Source: Acidobacteriota bacterium
GTDB lineage: Bacteria; Acidobacteriota; Blastocatellia; Pyrinomonadales; Pyrinomonadaceae
Assembly (NCBI GenBank): GCA_018269005.1
Contig: JAFDVK010000032.1
Location: 186,001-250,000, forward strand
Length of the DNA: 64,000 nt
Direction of reading: 5' to 3'
Below the pieces are notes generated by a model. The model saw nothing but the letters and a program-made list of their open reading frames with translations, did not search any database and was not told the origin of the DNA. The stretch's first letter is position 1; each line of letters begins with the position of its first letter. Both the position numbers and the translations under genes were made by a program. Shown here in pieces: positions 18,318 to 27,101 of the stretch.

Positions 18318-19751
18318 ATGAAAAGGTTAATTCTTGCGGCCGGCCTCGTTTGCATCGGCATCACCATGGCATTTTCTCAGACGACCACAGCGACCCCTGA
18401 GCTTTATTCGCAGAAGACTCTCGATGAGCTTCATCGAATACGGGAAGCGGCTGCCTCAGGAACTTACGCCTTTGATCAAGCTCGGTTCATCTCAGCGACG
18501 ATCGGCCCAAGACTCTCGGGATCAAATGAGGCGGCTTTCGCGGTCAAATATGTGGCGGAACAGATGCGGAAACTTGGTCTTGACGTAAAGCTCCAAAAGG
18601 TTATGGTCCCGCATTGGGTTCGCGGCGTTGAGACGGCTCAACTTACGGAATGGCAAGGAATGCCTCCGGGAGCGACACGGAACGTCGTAGTTACTGCCCT
18701 CGGACATAGCGTAGCCACGCCCGCATCCGGGATTACTGCTGACGTCGTGGTTGTAAATGATTTTGCTGAACTTGAACGCCTCGGACGAAGGAATATCGAG
18801 GGAAAGATCGTTCTCTTCAACTACAAGTTCAATATGGAGCTCCAGGAAAGCGGGTATGGGCTCGCTGCATATGGGCAATCCGTCGCCTATCGAACCAATG
18901 GTGCGGCCGCTGCAGCTAAATACGGCGCGGTCGCGGCCATCGTGCGCTCTGCGGGCGGCTCTCAAAGCCGTCTCGCTCATACGGGCCTCATGCGGTATCA
19001 GGACGGAATCCCGAAGATTCCAAGCGGCGCTGTTAGTTATGAGGACGCGGAGACGATTGCTTACCTCGCGACGCTCGGGCCGGTGAAGATCCATTTGACA
19101 CTGACTCCGCAAACACTCCCCAAGATCGAGAGCTATAACGTCATCGCAGACCTTAAAGGCTCTGAAAAGCCTAATGAGTACGTGATCGTTTCCGGTCATC
19201 TGGACTCTTGGGATCTCGCACAAGGCGCAATCGACGATGCGGCCGGAGTTGCTGCAGCGTATTCTGTTCCTGCGATCTTGAAGGAGCTTCGGCTACAACC
19301 CAAACGCACGATCCGCTTCATCGCATGGATGGATGAGGAGCAGGGCGGTTCGGGTTCGGATGCATATTTTGCAGAAGAAAAGGGCAACGTTCCAAACCAT
19401 TTTGCGGCGATCGAAGCAGACCTCGGTGCGTCCCATCCGATCGGTTTCAAATATGCGGGCAAACCGGAATTGGGACGTTATTTTGGACCGCTATCAGACG
19501 TTCTAAGGCCGCAAGGAGCGACACTTGCACAGTATCAGCCCGGCGGTGTCGGTGCGGACATCGGGCCCCTGACCCAAGCCGGGGTTCCATCCTTTGCGCC
19601 ATTCTTTAACGAGCAAACGTACTTTAAGTATCACCACAACGCGGCCGATACGTTCGACAAGATCGACCGTCGCGAGATCGGTGAAGTATCTGCCGTGGTC
19701 GCCGTATTGGCCTATGGAATGGCAAATCTTGAGCAGCCATTGCCGCGTTAG
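18318..19751 (+). CDS. Secreted M28-family zinc aminopeptidase/carboxypeptidase
   Basis: This 477-residue protein has a signal peptide (about 1-21), an N-terminal lid with a PA domain (about 115-270), and an M28 catalytic domain. Expected di-zinc ligands are visible in SGHLDSWD (His and following Asp), the DDAAG segment, the catalytic Glu in MDEEQGG, EADLGA and YHHNAADTFD. It resembles carboxypeptidase Q/glutamate carboxypeptidase-like exopeptidases. It is divergent from the S9 peptidase with a 95-bp shared promoter region. Its stop overlaps the convergent modC stop by 4 bp. Confidence 0.93.
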   Translation: MKRLILAAGLVCIGITMAFSQTTTATPELYSQKTLDELHRIREAAASGTYAFDQARFISATIGPRLSGSNEAAFAVKYVAEQMRKLGLDVKLQKVMVPHWVRGVETAQLTEWQGMPPGATRNVVVTALGHSVATPASGITADVVVVNDFAELERLGRRNIEGKIVLFNYKFNMELQESGYGLAAYGQSVAYRTNGAAAAAKYGAVAAIVRSAGGSQSRLAHTGLMRYQDGIPKIPSGAVSYEDAETIAYLATLGPVKIHLTLTPQTLPKIESYNVIADLKGSEKPNEYVIVSGHLDSWDLAQGAIDDAAGVAAAYSVPAILKELRLQPKRTIRFIAWMDEEQGGSGSDAYFAEEKGNVPNHFAAIEADLGASHPIGFKYAGKPELGRYFGPLSDVLRPQGATLAQYQPGGVGADIGPLTQAGVPSFAPFFNEQTYFKYHHNAADTFDKIDRREIGEVSAVVAVLAYGMANLEQPLPR

Positions 19752-20413
19752 GCGATCTCGGCGGCCGCAACAAGGCCATCCCGAATATAAATTCGGTTCG
19801 TACCGAGCCGTGCGGCCTCTGCCTCATTATGGGTCACATAGATGAAGGGAATCTTCGCCCTGTCCTGGGCACTCTCGATCTCGTCAAGCAGTTTGCCGCG
19901 GGTTTCGATATCAACCGCTGACAACGGTTCATCGAGCAGGGCAATGCGCGGCTCGCAGCTCAACGCCCTTGCTAACGCGACCCGCTGCTGCTCGCCGCCC
20001 GACATCTCACGGGGCAATCGGTCGGCTATGTGCTCAATATGAAAGAGCGAGAGCATTTCTTCGGCCTTCGCTCGTCGGTCAGCGCTCGCGGCTGTCCTGA
20101 CGCCGAATGCAATATTCTGTGTCGCGGTCATATGAGGGAAAAGCGCATAATCCTGAAACACAAAGCCAACGTTCCGTTGCTGGATCGGGATATTTATTCG
20201 CCGTTCACGGTCAAAATAGACCGTTGAACCTAGCTCTATCACACCTTGGTCGGGAGTAAGTATGCCCGCGATCATTCGAAGAAGGCTGGTTTTCCCGGCA
20301 CCGGACGGCCCGGTAAGCACGGTAAAGCCGGAGTTGACCGAAAAAGACAGATCCAAATGGAACAGGCGGCCGTGCTGCTTATGAAAACTCTTTTTTACAT
20401 TAATGGCGAGCAT
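19748..20413 (-). CDS. modC: Molybdate ABC transporter ATP-binding protein
   Basis: This 221-residue ABC ATPase has a Walker A GPSGAGKT at about 35-42, Q-loop FQDYALFPH, signature SGGEQQR, Walker B IALLDEP and a switch His (THN). Context with modB and modA identifies it as ModC, which powers molybdate import at the inner membrane. It is shorter than E. coli ModC (352 aa) because the C-terminal MOP (molybdate-binding) domain is missing, so transport is not trans-inhibited through that domain (inference). It follows modB by 2 nt and its 3' end overlaps the convergent M28 gene. Confidence 0.92.
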   Translation of the reverse strand: MLAINVKKSFHKQHGRLFHLDLSFSVNSGFTVLTGPSGAGKTSLLRMIAGILTPDQGVIELGSTVYFDRERRINIPIQQRNVGFVFQDYALFPHMTATQNIAFGVRTAASADRRAKAEEMLSLFHIEHIADRLPREMSGGEQQRVALARALSCEPRIALLDEPLSAVDIETRGKLLDEIESAQDRAKIPFIYVTHNEAEAARLGTNRIYIRDGLVAAAEIA

Positions 20414-20415
20414 CC

Positions 20416-21078
20416 CTATCCGTAGAAAGAAGTTCGGCTGACCTTGTTGGTCAGGTAGATCGCCCCGATGGAAACCGCCGTAAGCACCAAAGCCAAGAGC
20501 TGCGCACGATGATCGTCGCCGGACGCGACCGCTTCATAGATCGCTAGTGGCATTGTCTGGGTCTTTCCGGGGATATTGCCCGCGATCATTAGCGTCGCGC
20601 CGAATTCCCCTAACGCACGGGCAAATGCAAGAACAAGACCCGCGAAGATCCCACGTCTTGCAAGCGGGAGCGTAATCCGCAAAAATGTTTCGAGTTTTCC
20701 CTTTCCGAGCGTGTACGACGCTGTCTCAAACTCAGGATGAACACTTTCGATGCTTGCCCGCGAAGCCTTTATCATCAGCGGCAAAGACACGACAACTGCC
20801 GCTACGACTGCACCTTCCCAAGTAAAAGCGAAGCTCCAGCCCGTCAGCTCGTAAATGTAACTTCCAAGAATACCGCGGCGCCCAAGGAGAACGATCAAAT
20901 AGTAGCCCGTTACCGTCGGCGGGAGGACGAGCGGCATCGTCAGGACGGCATCGAGAAATTCTTTGCCTCGAAAGGAAGACTTCGCGAGCAGATATGAGAA
21001 ACCGAGACCGACAACACCCACGATCGCCGTCGATACGCTGACAACGAGAAGCGACAGTTTTAGAGCCTCGAAGATCAT
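20416..21078 (-). CDS. modB: Molybdate ABC transporter permease
   Basis: This 220-residue integral membrane protein has about five to six helices and the binding-protein-dependent permease EAA motif (ARALGEFGATLMIAG, about 165-179), matching ModB/CysW-type permeases. PLVLPPTVTGYYL (about 50-62) is a typical ModB segment. Its ATG overlaps the modA stop by 4 nt, and modC starts 2 nt after its stop. It would form the homodimeric channel of the ModABC importer. Confidence 0.94.
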   Translation of the reverse strand: MIFEALKLSLLVVSVSTAIVGVVGLGFSYLLAKSSFRGKEFLDAVLTMPLVLPPTVTGYYLIVLLGRRGILGSYIYELTGWSFAFTWEGAVVAAVVVSLPLMIKASRASIESVHPEFETASYTLGKGKLETFLRITLPLARRGIFAGLVLAFARALGEFGATLMIAGNIPGKTQTMPLAIYEAVASGDDHRAQLLALVLTAVSIGAIYLTNKVSRTSFYG

Positions 21079-21878
21079 TGACTCTTGCTAGGGCCGACAA
21101 ACCCATATTTTCGCAGGACAGCTTGCCCTTCGCTGCTCAATACGAGATCAATAAACCCTTGGGCCGCATCAGGATGCTTTCCTCCCACGATCCCGGCGAT
21201 CGGATATTGGATCGGCGAATGAGAGGATTCGTCAGCGGTCGCCACAACCTTCACCTCCGAGCCCGCCTGCCGAGCATCAGTAGAATAGACGATGCCTGCA
21301 TCGACCTCACCGCGAACAACGTAGTCGAGGACTTGACGGACATTCTCCGCAAAGATCAGTTTGTCACGGAGCTTTTCTTGAAGTCCGGCCTTTCCCAACA
21401 ACTCGGCCGCATATTGCCCGGCAGGAACTGTCTTCGGGTTGCCGACAGCGATCTTCTTAACAGCCGGATCAACGAGGTCCGAAAACGAGACGATCTTATT
21501 ATCAGACCCTTTCGGCGTGATCAGGACAAGCGAATTTCTCGCAAAATCTTTTCTTGATCCGGCTATCAGAAGATCTTTCCCGGCAAGCACCTCCATCTGC
21601 TTTTCGCCTGCACTGGCGAATACATCAACGGGTGCGCCGTTCTCGATCTGCTGCTGCAATGCTCCAGAAGCGCCGAAATTGAAATCGACCGACCTTCCGG
21701 TTCTCGCCTTGTAAAGTTCGCCGATCTCCGTAAACGCATCTTTTAACGAAACTGCGGCGGAAACGGTGATTGATCCCGCCTGGAGCTTCGGCTCATCACT
21801 AGAACCCTTGGCACTGCAAGCGACGAGCAGCAGTCCGCAGAGTATTATGAAAATTGATGTTAAAGTGCCACGATTCAT
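21075..21878 (-). CDS. modA: Molybdate ABC transporter substrate-binding lipoprotein
   Basis: This 267-residue protein has a lipoprotein signal peptide with a lipobox LVAC (Cys about 21), followed by a type 2 periplasmic binding fold with AAVSLKDAFTEIG and FNFGASGALQQQIENGAPVDVFASA, the usual ModA oxyanion-binding segments. It captures molybdate or tungstate for ModBC. The ATG at 21878 is 3 nt after a potential 10-codon upstream frame (21882-21914). I looked for a Moco riboswitch in the leader and saw none. Confidence 0.94.
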   Translation of the reverse strand: MNRGTLTSIFIILCGLLLVACSAKGSSDEPKLQAGSITVSAAVSLKDAFTEIGELYKARTGRSVDFNFGASGALQQQIENGAPVDVFASAGEKQMEVLAGKDLLIAGSRKDFARNSLVLITPKGSDNKIVSFSDLVDPAVKKIAVGNPKTVPAGQYAAELLGKAGLQEKLRDKLIFAENVRQVLDYVVRGEVDAGIVYSTDARQAGSEVKVVATADESSHSPIQYPIAGIVGGKHPDAAQGFIDLVLSSEGQAVLRKYGFVGPSKSQ

Positions 21879-22028
21879 AGGCTATTCGATCGGCGCTCCT
21901 GGTTCCTCGTCCATCGTCTATAAGATACCGAAATTCCGGTCGCCGCGCGAAACTGGCCGCCTATTGAACTAGCTGAATGGCTTTTTGTGGGACCGATTGC
22001 TATCTTTATTGATAAGAGGACTTACAAG

Positions 22029-22199
22029 ATGCTCAATAGGCCGCCACCTTATTTTCCACAGAATCAACTTTCTCCGCCGGATGCGAATCGGTATCGGAAA
22101 TTCAAGCTGATCATTGCAAGCGTCGCACTGGGCGGACTGCTAGTTCTTGCCGGTCTGATCTATTTGGTATATCTTGCGATTGGCTGGATCAGCGGCTGA
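22029..22199 (+). CDS. Small single-span membrane protein, unknown
   Basis: The predicted protein has 56 residues: a Pro/Asn-rich N-terminus (PPPYFPQNQLSPP) and one strong transmembrane helix (about 28-52). I chose the ATG at 22029 over an upstream GTG (21987) because AGAGGA lies about 10 nt before it. A strong terminator follows 17 nt after the stop, supporting a real one-gene transcript. It is divergent from modA. The function is unknown. Confidence 0.6.
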   Translation: MLNRPPPYFPQNQLSPPDANRYRKFKLIIASVALGGLLVLAGLIYLVYLAIGWISG

Positions 22200-22216
22200 A
22201 GCTTCTGAAAAAAACG

Positions 22217-22249
22217 AAAAAGGCATCCGAACTTCTCGGGTGCCTTTTT
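22217..22249. terminator. Bidirectional rho-independent terminator
   Basis: AAAAAGGCATCCGA pairs with TCGGGTGCCTTTTT around a 5-nt loop, with one G-U pair. T runs occur on both strands, so it can end both the small membrane protein gene (+) and the S41 protease gene (-), which converge here. Confidence 0.88.
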
Positions 22250-22265
22250 CTTTTTGCAGCGACAG

Positions 22266-23978
22266 TTATTTCTGTTCCGTAGGTGAGGATATGGCGCGGG
22301 CCTTCATGGCTTCGACCGAGAGCCGTTTCGCTTGCGGAAGCGAATCAAGGGCCTTCGCGATCTGGTTGTCATACTCGTTGAAGACCTGATACGACGTTTC
22401 GGCACCAAATGCGGCCTGAATCAGCTCCGTTCGGATCATTCTTTGGACGAATTCCCGTTCACCGTCCGCAACCGTCGCCTTCACCTTGTACTTAGAGCCG
22501 GCGTATGTCTTGAACGCATTAAAAAGCTCATCGTTGATCGGAAAATCGCGCGCCTGCAGGTCGTGTCCGAAGGTGATCGGCCGATCGATCTTGTAGCCTT
22601 CGAGTCCCTTGACCTTTCCGGCGATCAGATCGAATGAAAATGCCGATATCGGGCTCAAAAGACCACGCTGGACCCGGTCACGCGCAACGGTGATCATATT
22701 CGGCTTAACCGTAATGTCCGGCGTGATGCCGCCGCCGCTGTAAACAGCACGTCCCGTATCAGTGTGGCTCTCCGCTCCCTGCGGCTTCGCCGGTTCGTCG
22801 TCGTTTCGGAAACTGCCGCCGTCCGTGTAGTAGCTGTATAGATCGCCGTTCGAATAGTCGCGTTGAATAAGCCGTCCGGAAGGAGTGGTATACTTAGCAA
22901 TCGTCAGCAGAAGCATCCCGCCGTAATCCACCATGAACGGGTTCTGAACGAGGCCTTTTCCAAAGGTGGCTTCGCCGACGATCAATGCACGATCGTGATC
23001 CTGCATCGCACCAGCAAGGATCTCGGAGGCCGAGGCCGTGTTTCGGTTCACCAAGATCACGACAGGTGAACGATCAGGCGTCGGATTCTCGGCATCATAA
23101 CGCTGAGTCGGGGTTCCGACACGGCCTTTCTGGGTTAGGATGGTCTGCCCATCAGAAAGGAATGCTTCGGCGACGCGCGCCGCCTGTCCCACGAGGCCGC
23201 CGCCGTTATCGCGAAGATCGATGATCAGCTCCTGCATTCCCTGGACCTTCAGCGAGCGCATATCCGCGACGAACTCCATAAAGGTAGTCTGCGTAAAGCC
23301 GCCATCCATTTTCAAGTAACCTACGCCCGGCTTGAGCATATATGATTCCCTGATGGAAGGCTGGCGGACGGCATCCCGAACGATCTCTACCGTTTCGCGT
23401 TTTCCGGTCCCAAGACGTTCTATAACGAGTTTAGCGACCGTCCCCTTCTTTCCCCTCAGCAAATTACGCACGTCGGTGTAAGGTTTGCCAAGCGTGTTCT
23501 CACCGTTTACCGAGACTATCTTGTCTCCGTACCGCAAACCGGCGCGATTTGCCGGCGCACCATCGAAGGTCGCCTTGATATAGGTCGCTACTACCTTTCC
23601 ATTCGGATCTGACATATCGCCGATCGTTGCGCCGATACCGTAATACCGTGAACTTTGATCAGTCTTGAACTCCTCGAACTCTTTAGCGTCGAAGTAGTTC
23701 GAATGAGGGTCGAGCGTATGCAGCATCGAATCGATCGAAACCTTGAAGAGTTGGTTGTAATCGAGAGCCTTTTGGCCGCCGTAATTCTGTTGAATGATCG
23801 AGATCGCCTCGCGAAGATCGCTGTTGATGACCTCTGGCGTAACCGCCGAAGGCTTCTCTTCAACAGGCGGACGAGCGGGAATCTCCACTTTGGTCGTTAC
23901 GCTCGCGGATTGGCCAAATGCCGCCGACGCAAATACGATCAATGCCGCAGCACTTAAAACGAATGATCTAGTTCTCAC
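22266..23978 (-). CDS. C-terminal processing protease, S41 family (catalytically complete)
   Basis: This protein of about 570 residues has a signal peptide (LSAAALIVFASAAFG), an N-terminal helical region, a PDZ domain (about 85-185) and an S41 catalytic core. The Ser-Lys dyad is intact: NTASASEI contains the nucleophile and TFGKGLVQ the Lys. Such proteases cleave exported proteins near hydrophobic C-termini. A GTG at 23978 is chosen because GGAGG lies 12 nt upstream (23991-23995) and the signal peptide then starts properly; translation from 24050 would add an unlikely charged leader. A C-terminal extension of about 150 residues follows the core. It shares a bidirectional terminator with the convergent small gene. 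Confidence 0.9.
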   Translation of the reverse strand: MRTRSFVLSAAALIVFASAAFGQSASVTTKVEIPARPPVEEKPSAVTPEVINSDLREAISIIQQNYGGQKALDYNQLFKVSIDSMLHTLDPHSNYFDAKEFEEFKTDQSSRYYGIGATIGDMSDPNGKVVATYIKATFDGAPANRAGLRYGDKIVSVNGENTLGKPYTDVRNLLRGKKGTVAKLVIERLGTGKRETVEIVRDAVRQPSIRESYMLKPGVGYLKMDGGFTQTTFMEFVADMRSLKVQGMQELIIDLRDNGGGLVGQAARVAEAFLSDGQTILTQKGRVGTPTQRYDAENPTPDRSPVVILVNRNTASASEILAGAMQDHDRALIVGEATFGKGLVQNPFMVDYGGMLLLTIAKYTTPSGRLIQRDYSNGDLYSYYTDGGSFRNDDEPAKPQGAESHTDTGRAVYSGGGITPDITVKPNMITVARDRVQRGLLSPISAFSFDLIAGKVKGLEGYKIDRPITFGHDLQARDFPINDELFNAFKTYAGSKYKVKATVADGEREFVQRMIRTELIQAAFGAETSYQVFNEYDNQIAKALDSLPQAKRLSVEAMKARAISSPTEQK

Positions 23979-23990
23979 TAATTTAAAAAA

Positions 23991-23995
23991 CCTCC
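23991..23995 (-). promoter_or_regulatory. Shine-Dalgarno supporting the GTG start of the S41 protease
   Basis: GGAGG on the minus strand lies 12 nt before the GTG at 23978. The spacing is longer than usual, but it agrees with the position of the signal peptide. Confidence 0.45.
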
Positions 23996-24164
23996 GCGAT
24001 CGAACGCGATCAGAAAGAATAGCCTTATCAAAGTCCGAGAATATCACCATTTTGAGTAAAAAGCTAAGCTTTTAGTTGCCTGACAACTACGAAAAGTTAT
24101 GAATGGCCGAATTTAAAAATATTGTTATTTACGGTAAACTCTTTCCCGTCCGAAGTTCTTGTAA

Positions 24165-25166
24165 ATGGCCCCTCTTTTAGAGATAACCGACCTTAAGACA
24201 CAGTTCTCCACCCGTGCTGGATTAGTACGTGCGGTTGACGGCGTAAGTTTCTCGATCGACCGCGGCGAACTGCTCGGACTGGTAGGTGAATCCGGCTGCG
24301 GGAAGTCGATCACGGCCCTCTCGATCATGCGTCTCATCTCACCGCCCGGACAGATCGTCGATGGGTCGATAAGCTTCAATGGCGAGGAATTGATCTCGGC
24401 AACTCCGGCAAGGCTGCGGGAACTTCGCGGCAATGATATCGCGATGATCTTTCAGGACCCGATGACATCCTTGAATCCGGTCTATTCGGTTGGCGACCAG
24501 ATCGCCGAGGCTTTGCGTTTGCATCGCGGTCTAAGCCGGAAGGAAGCCCGCGTTGCCGCGATCGAGGCGATGCGTGAGGTTGCGATCCCGGCACCGGAAA
24601 CTCGAGTCGATGACTATCCGCATCAATTGTCGGGTGGTATGCGGCAGCGAATAATGATCGCAATGGCTCTCGCTTGTGATCCTGAACTCCTGATCGCGGA
24701 CGAGCCGACCACCGCTCTCGACGTTACAATTCAGGCTCAGATCCTCGAACTTTTGAATGAACTTCGCCGCACTCGGGACCTAGCGGTCTTGCTGATCACC
24801 CATGACCTTGGCGTCGTTGCTGAAGTTGCTGACCGTGTCTGTGTCATGTACACCGGTAAGATCGTCGAGGAAGCCGGAGTCGATGAGATTTTCGCCGCAC
24901 CGAGACACCCCTACACACAAGGCCTTTTGAAGAGCGTTCCGAAGCTCTCGAGCGGCGGACAGCGCGCGGAAAAGCTTTCGACTATCGAGGGAACCGTGCC
25001 GACGCCGACCGAACTCCCGCCAGGCTGCCATTTCGCACCTCGTTGTCCTTTTAGAATGGCAGAGTGCGAAGAAGGCGCGATCCCTTTCTTCAAAGTCGGC
25101 GAAGGCAAGGTCAGGTGCCTGCTTTATGATGAACAACGGAACCGAGCAAAAGGAGCCGTCTTATGA
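24165..25166 (+). CDS. Oligopeptide/dipeptide ABC transporter ATP-binding protein (DppD/OppD-like)
   Basis: This 333-residue ABC ATPase has Walker A GESGCGKS (about 40-47), Q-loop [10 protein letters not shown], signature LSGGMRQR, Walker B LLIADEPT and the C-terminal oligopeptide-transporter extension. The extension carries the Cys cluster [10 protein letters not shown]...C, which in DppD/OppD binds an iron-sulfur cluster (family knowledge). It overlaps the next ATPase gene by 4 nt. No permease or binding-protein gene lies nearby, so its membrane partners must be encoded elsewhere. Confidence 0.92.
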   Translation: MAPLLEITDLKTQFSTRAGLVRAVDGVSFSIDRGELLGLVGESGCGKSITALSIMRLISPPGQIVDGSISFNGEELISATPARLRELRGNDIAMIFQDPMTSLNPVYSVGDQIAEALRLHRGLSRKEARVAAIEAMREVAIPAPETRVDDYPHQLSGGMRQRIMIAMALACDPELLIADEPTTALDVTIQAQILELLNELRRTRDLAVLLITHDLGVVAEVADRVCVMYTGKIVEEAGVDEIFAAPRHPYTQGLLKSVPKLSSGGQRAEKLSTIEGTVPTPTELPPGCHFAPRCPFRMAECEEGAIPFFKVGEGKVRCLLYDEQRNRAKGAVL

Positions 25167-26164
25167 CATCAACCCAGACAGCGGCAACTCCGCTCGTTAA
25201 GATAAGCGGCCTCACCAAGCATTTCCCGATTCCGGGTTCTGAGGACGTCGTCCGGGCGGTTGACGATGTATCGTTTGATATCCGCACTGGTGAAACCATC
25301 GGCCTCGTGGGTGAATCTGGCTGCGGGAAGACCACGGTCGGCCGATGCATCGTAAGGCTTATAGACCCAACATCCGGGACAATTGAGTTTGGCGGCCGCG
25401 ATATTACCGAGCTTCGCGGCGATGGCCTTCGAGCTCAGCGACGAGAGATGCAGATCATTTTTCAGGATCCTTATTCATCGCTGAATCCGAGGCTGAATAT
25501 TCGTGCGATCGTCGCAGAACCACTCGAGATCCACAATATCGGCACCAGGTCCGAACGGATCGAAATGGTCGCCGATCTTTTGCGGCGTGTCGGGCTCGAT
25601 CCGAAATATGCGGATCGCTATCCGCATGAGTTCTCCGGAGGTCAACGCCAACGCATTGGTATTGCCCGTGCATTGGCTTTGAAGCCGAAGTTTATCGTCT
25701 GCGATGAACCTGTCTCAGCTCTTGACGTCTCCGTGCAGGCGCAGGTCATCAACCTTCTCGAGGAGCTGCAGGATGAATTTGGCCTTACCTATCTTTTCAT
25801 CTCCCACGGACTTGCCGTCGTTGAACATATATCGGACCGTGTCGCCGTGATGTACCTCGGTAAGATCGTCGAGATCTGTAAGTCCGAAGAGCTTTACCGC
25901 GATCCACTGCATCCGTACACGCAGGCATTGCTGTCAGCTATCCCGATTCCCGATCCAAAACAGAAACGGGAGCGGATCGTCCTGCACGGAGACGTCCCGA
26001 CACCGGTGAACCCGCCGTCCGGCTGCCGATTTCGGACGCGATGTCAGATCGCGATCGAGGAATGCGCCGCCGTTGTTCCTGAGCTACGGGAACTTCGGCC
26101 AGGCCATTTCGCGGCCTGCATACGCGCCGAGGGATACAAGGAGAGCGTTGGGTCCTCCGGCTAG
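25163..26164 (+). CDS. Oligopeptide/dipeptide ABC transporter ATP-binding protein (DppF/OppF-like)
   Basis: This 333-residue protein is the second ATPase of the pair, with Walker [19 protein letters not shown], signature FSGGQRQR, Walker [12 protein letters not shown], and a C-terminal [15 protein letters not shown] segment of the oligopeptide-transporter type. The start ATG overlaps the dppD-like stop (ATGA), so the two are made together and form the heterodimeric motor of a peptide importer. Both genes have the same length, and they probably arose by duplication. The following Yip1-like gene starts 99 nt later and may be a separate unit. Confidence 0.92.
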   Translation: MTSTQTAATPLVKISGLTKHFPIPGSEDVVRAVDDVSFDIRTGETIGLVGESGCGKTTVGRCIVRLIDPTSGTIEFGGRDITELRGDGLRAQRREMQIIFQDPYSSLNPRLNIRAIVAEPLEIHNIGTRSERIEMVADLLRRVGLDPKYADRYPHEFSGGQRQRIGIARALALKPKFIVCDEPVSALDVSVQAQVINLLEELQDEFGLTYLFISHGLAVVEHISDRVAVMYLGKIVEICKSEELYRDPLHPYTQALLSAIPIPDPKQKRERIVLHGDVPTPVNPPSGCRFRTRCQIAIEECAAVVPELRELRPGHFAACIRAEGYKESVGSSG

Positions 26165-26263
26165 AATAATTTCGGAACGTTTGTCCGTGCTTTTACGTAT
26201 TGAGGATAAAGCATTACACAATTTCACACTGATCCATCCAAAACGGGAGTAAGAATCATATCT

Positions 26264-27052
26264 ATGACTGAAAACGAACCGCAGGAATTTCAACCGCCGC
26301 CGCCCCCAGAAAAGATCGAGGAATCGCCTACGCCCCAGATGTCCGAGATCGGCACCGTGACGAGTATCTTTATCGAGCCGGGCAAAACTTTCGAGGATCT
26401 GAATCGTAAACCGCGGTTCATCATCGCGGGGTTCCTTTCTATTCTTTGCATAATGATCTTCCAGGTGGCCTTTATCCAAAAGGTTGGCTTTGAAAAGATC
26501 GCCCGTGCTCGAATAGAGGCGAACAAGGGCATGGCCGACATGCCAAAAGAACAAAAGGAGGCGATAATTGCCCAGCAGACGGGGCCGGTCGCGAAGTACA
26601 TCGGCTACGCGGTCGTGCCGGTCTTTATGGTCATCTTTTTTGTCGTTGGCGGACTTTTGTACTGGCTTGGTGCGATGGCGCTCGGCGGCAGATCGACGTT
26701 CGGGCGTGGCTTGGCTGTTTGGATCTACTCGGGTTGGCCGCCGGCCTTACTGTTTCTGATCTCGAATCTCCTTGTCTTGTTTCTCAAAGACCCATCGGAG
26801 ATCGAGATCGGGACGAACCAACAAGGATTGGTACAGGCCGGACCGGCAATGCTCGTGAGTGCAAAGGCGCAGCCCGTCCTCCACGCTCTCTTGAGTGCTC
26901 TGGACCTGTTTCAAATAATCGGTTGGGTGCTTGCGGCTATCGGCCTGCAAAAGGTCGCTAAACTCAAGGCCGGCAGTGCTTGGACAATCGTTATCTTGAT
27001 CGCCTTGATCGGCGTCTCTCTTCGCGTTGTTAGCGCATTGATCTTTGGCTGA
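26264..27052 (+). CDS. Yip1-family membrane protein
   Basis: This 262-residue protein has a Pro-rich cytoplasmic N-terminus (about 1-25) and about five transmembrane helices in the arrangement of bacterial Yip1/YIP1-domain proteins, with the usual pre-helix stretch VTSIFIEPGKTFEDLNRKP (about 32-50). The function in bacteria is not established. Upstream, GGGAG lies about 13 nt before the ATG. A strong terminator follows at 27076-27099. Confidence 0.8.
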   Translation: MTENEPQEFQPPPPPEKIEESPTPQMSEIGTVTSIFIEPGKTFEDLNRKPRFIIAGFLSILCIMIFQVAFIQKVGFEKIARARIEANKGMADMPKEQKEAIIAQQTGPVAKYIGYAVVPVFMVIFFVVGGLLYWLGAMALGGRSTFGRGLAVWIYSGWPPALLFLISNLLVLFLKDPSEIEIGTNQQGLVQAGPAMLVSAKAQPVLHALLSALDLFQIIGWVLAAIGLQKVAKLKAGSAWTIVILIALIGVSLRVVSALIFG

Positions 27053-27075
27053 TCCCAGGCTGCAAACTTTTAGTC

Positions 27076-27099
27076 GGCGGCACCGGGATGCCGCCTTTT
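27076..27099 (+). terminator. Rho-independent terminator after the Yip1-family gene
   Basis: GGCGGCA (27076-27082) pairs perfectly with TGCCGCC (27089-27095) and is followed by TTTTCTTT. It ends the plus-strand transcript just before the convergent permease gene. Confidence 0.8.
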
Positions 27100-27101
27100 C
27101 T

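Noticed and set aside
21879..22028. Molybdenum-cofactor riboswitch upstream of modA
   Set aside because: No conserved Moco aptamer blocks could be found on the modA strand.
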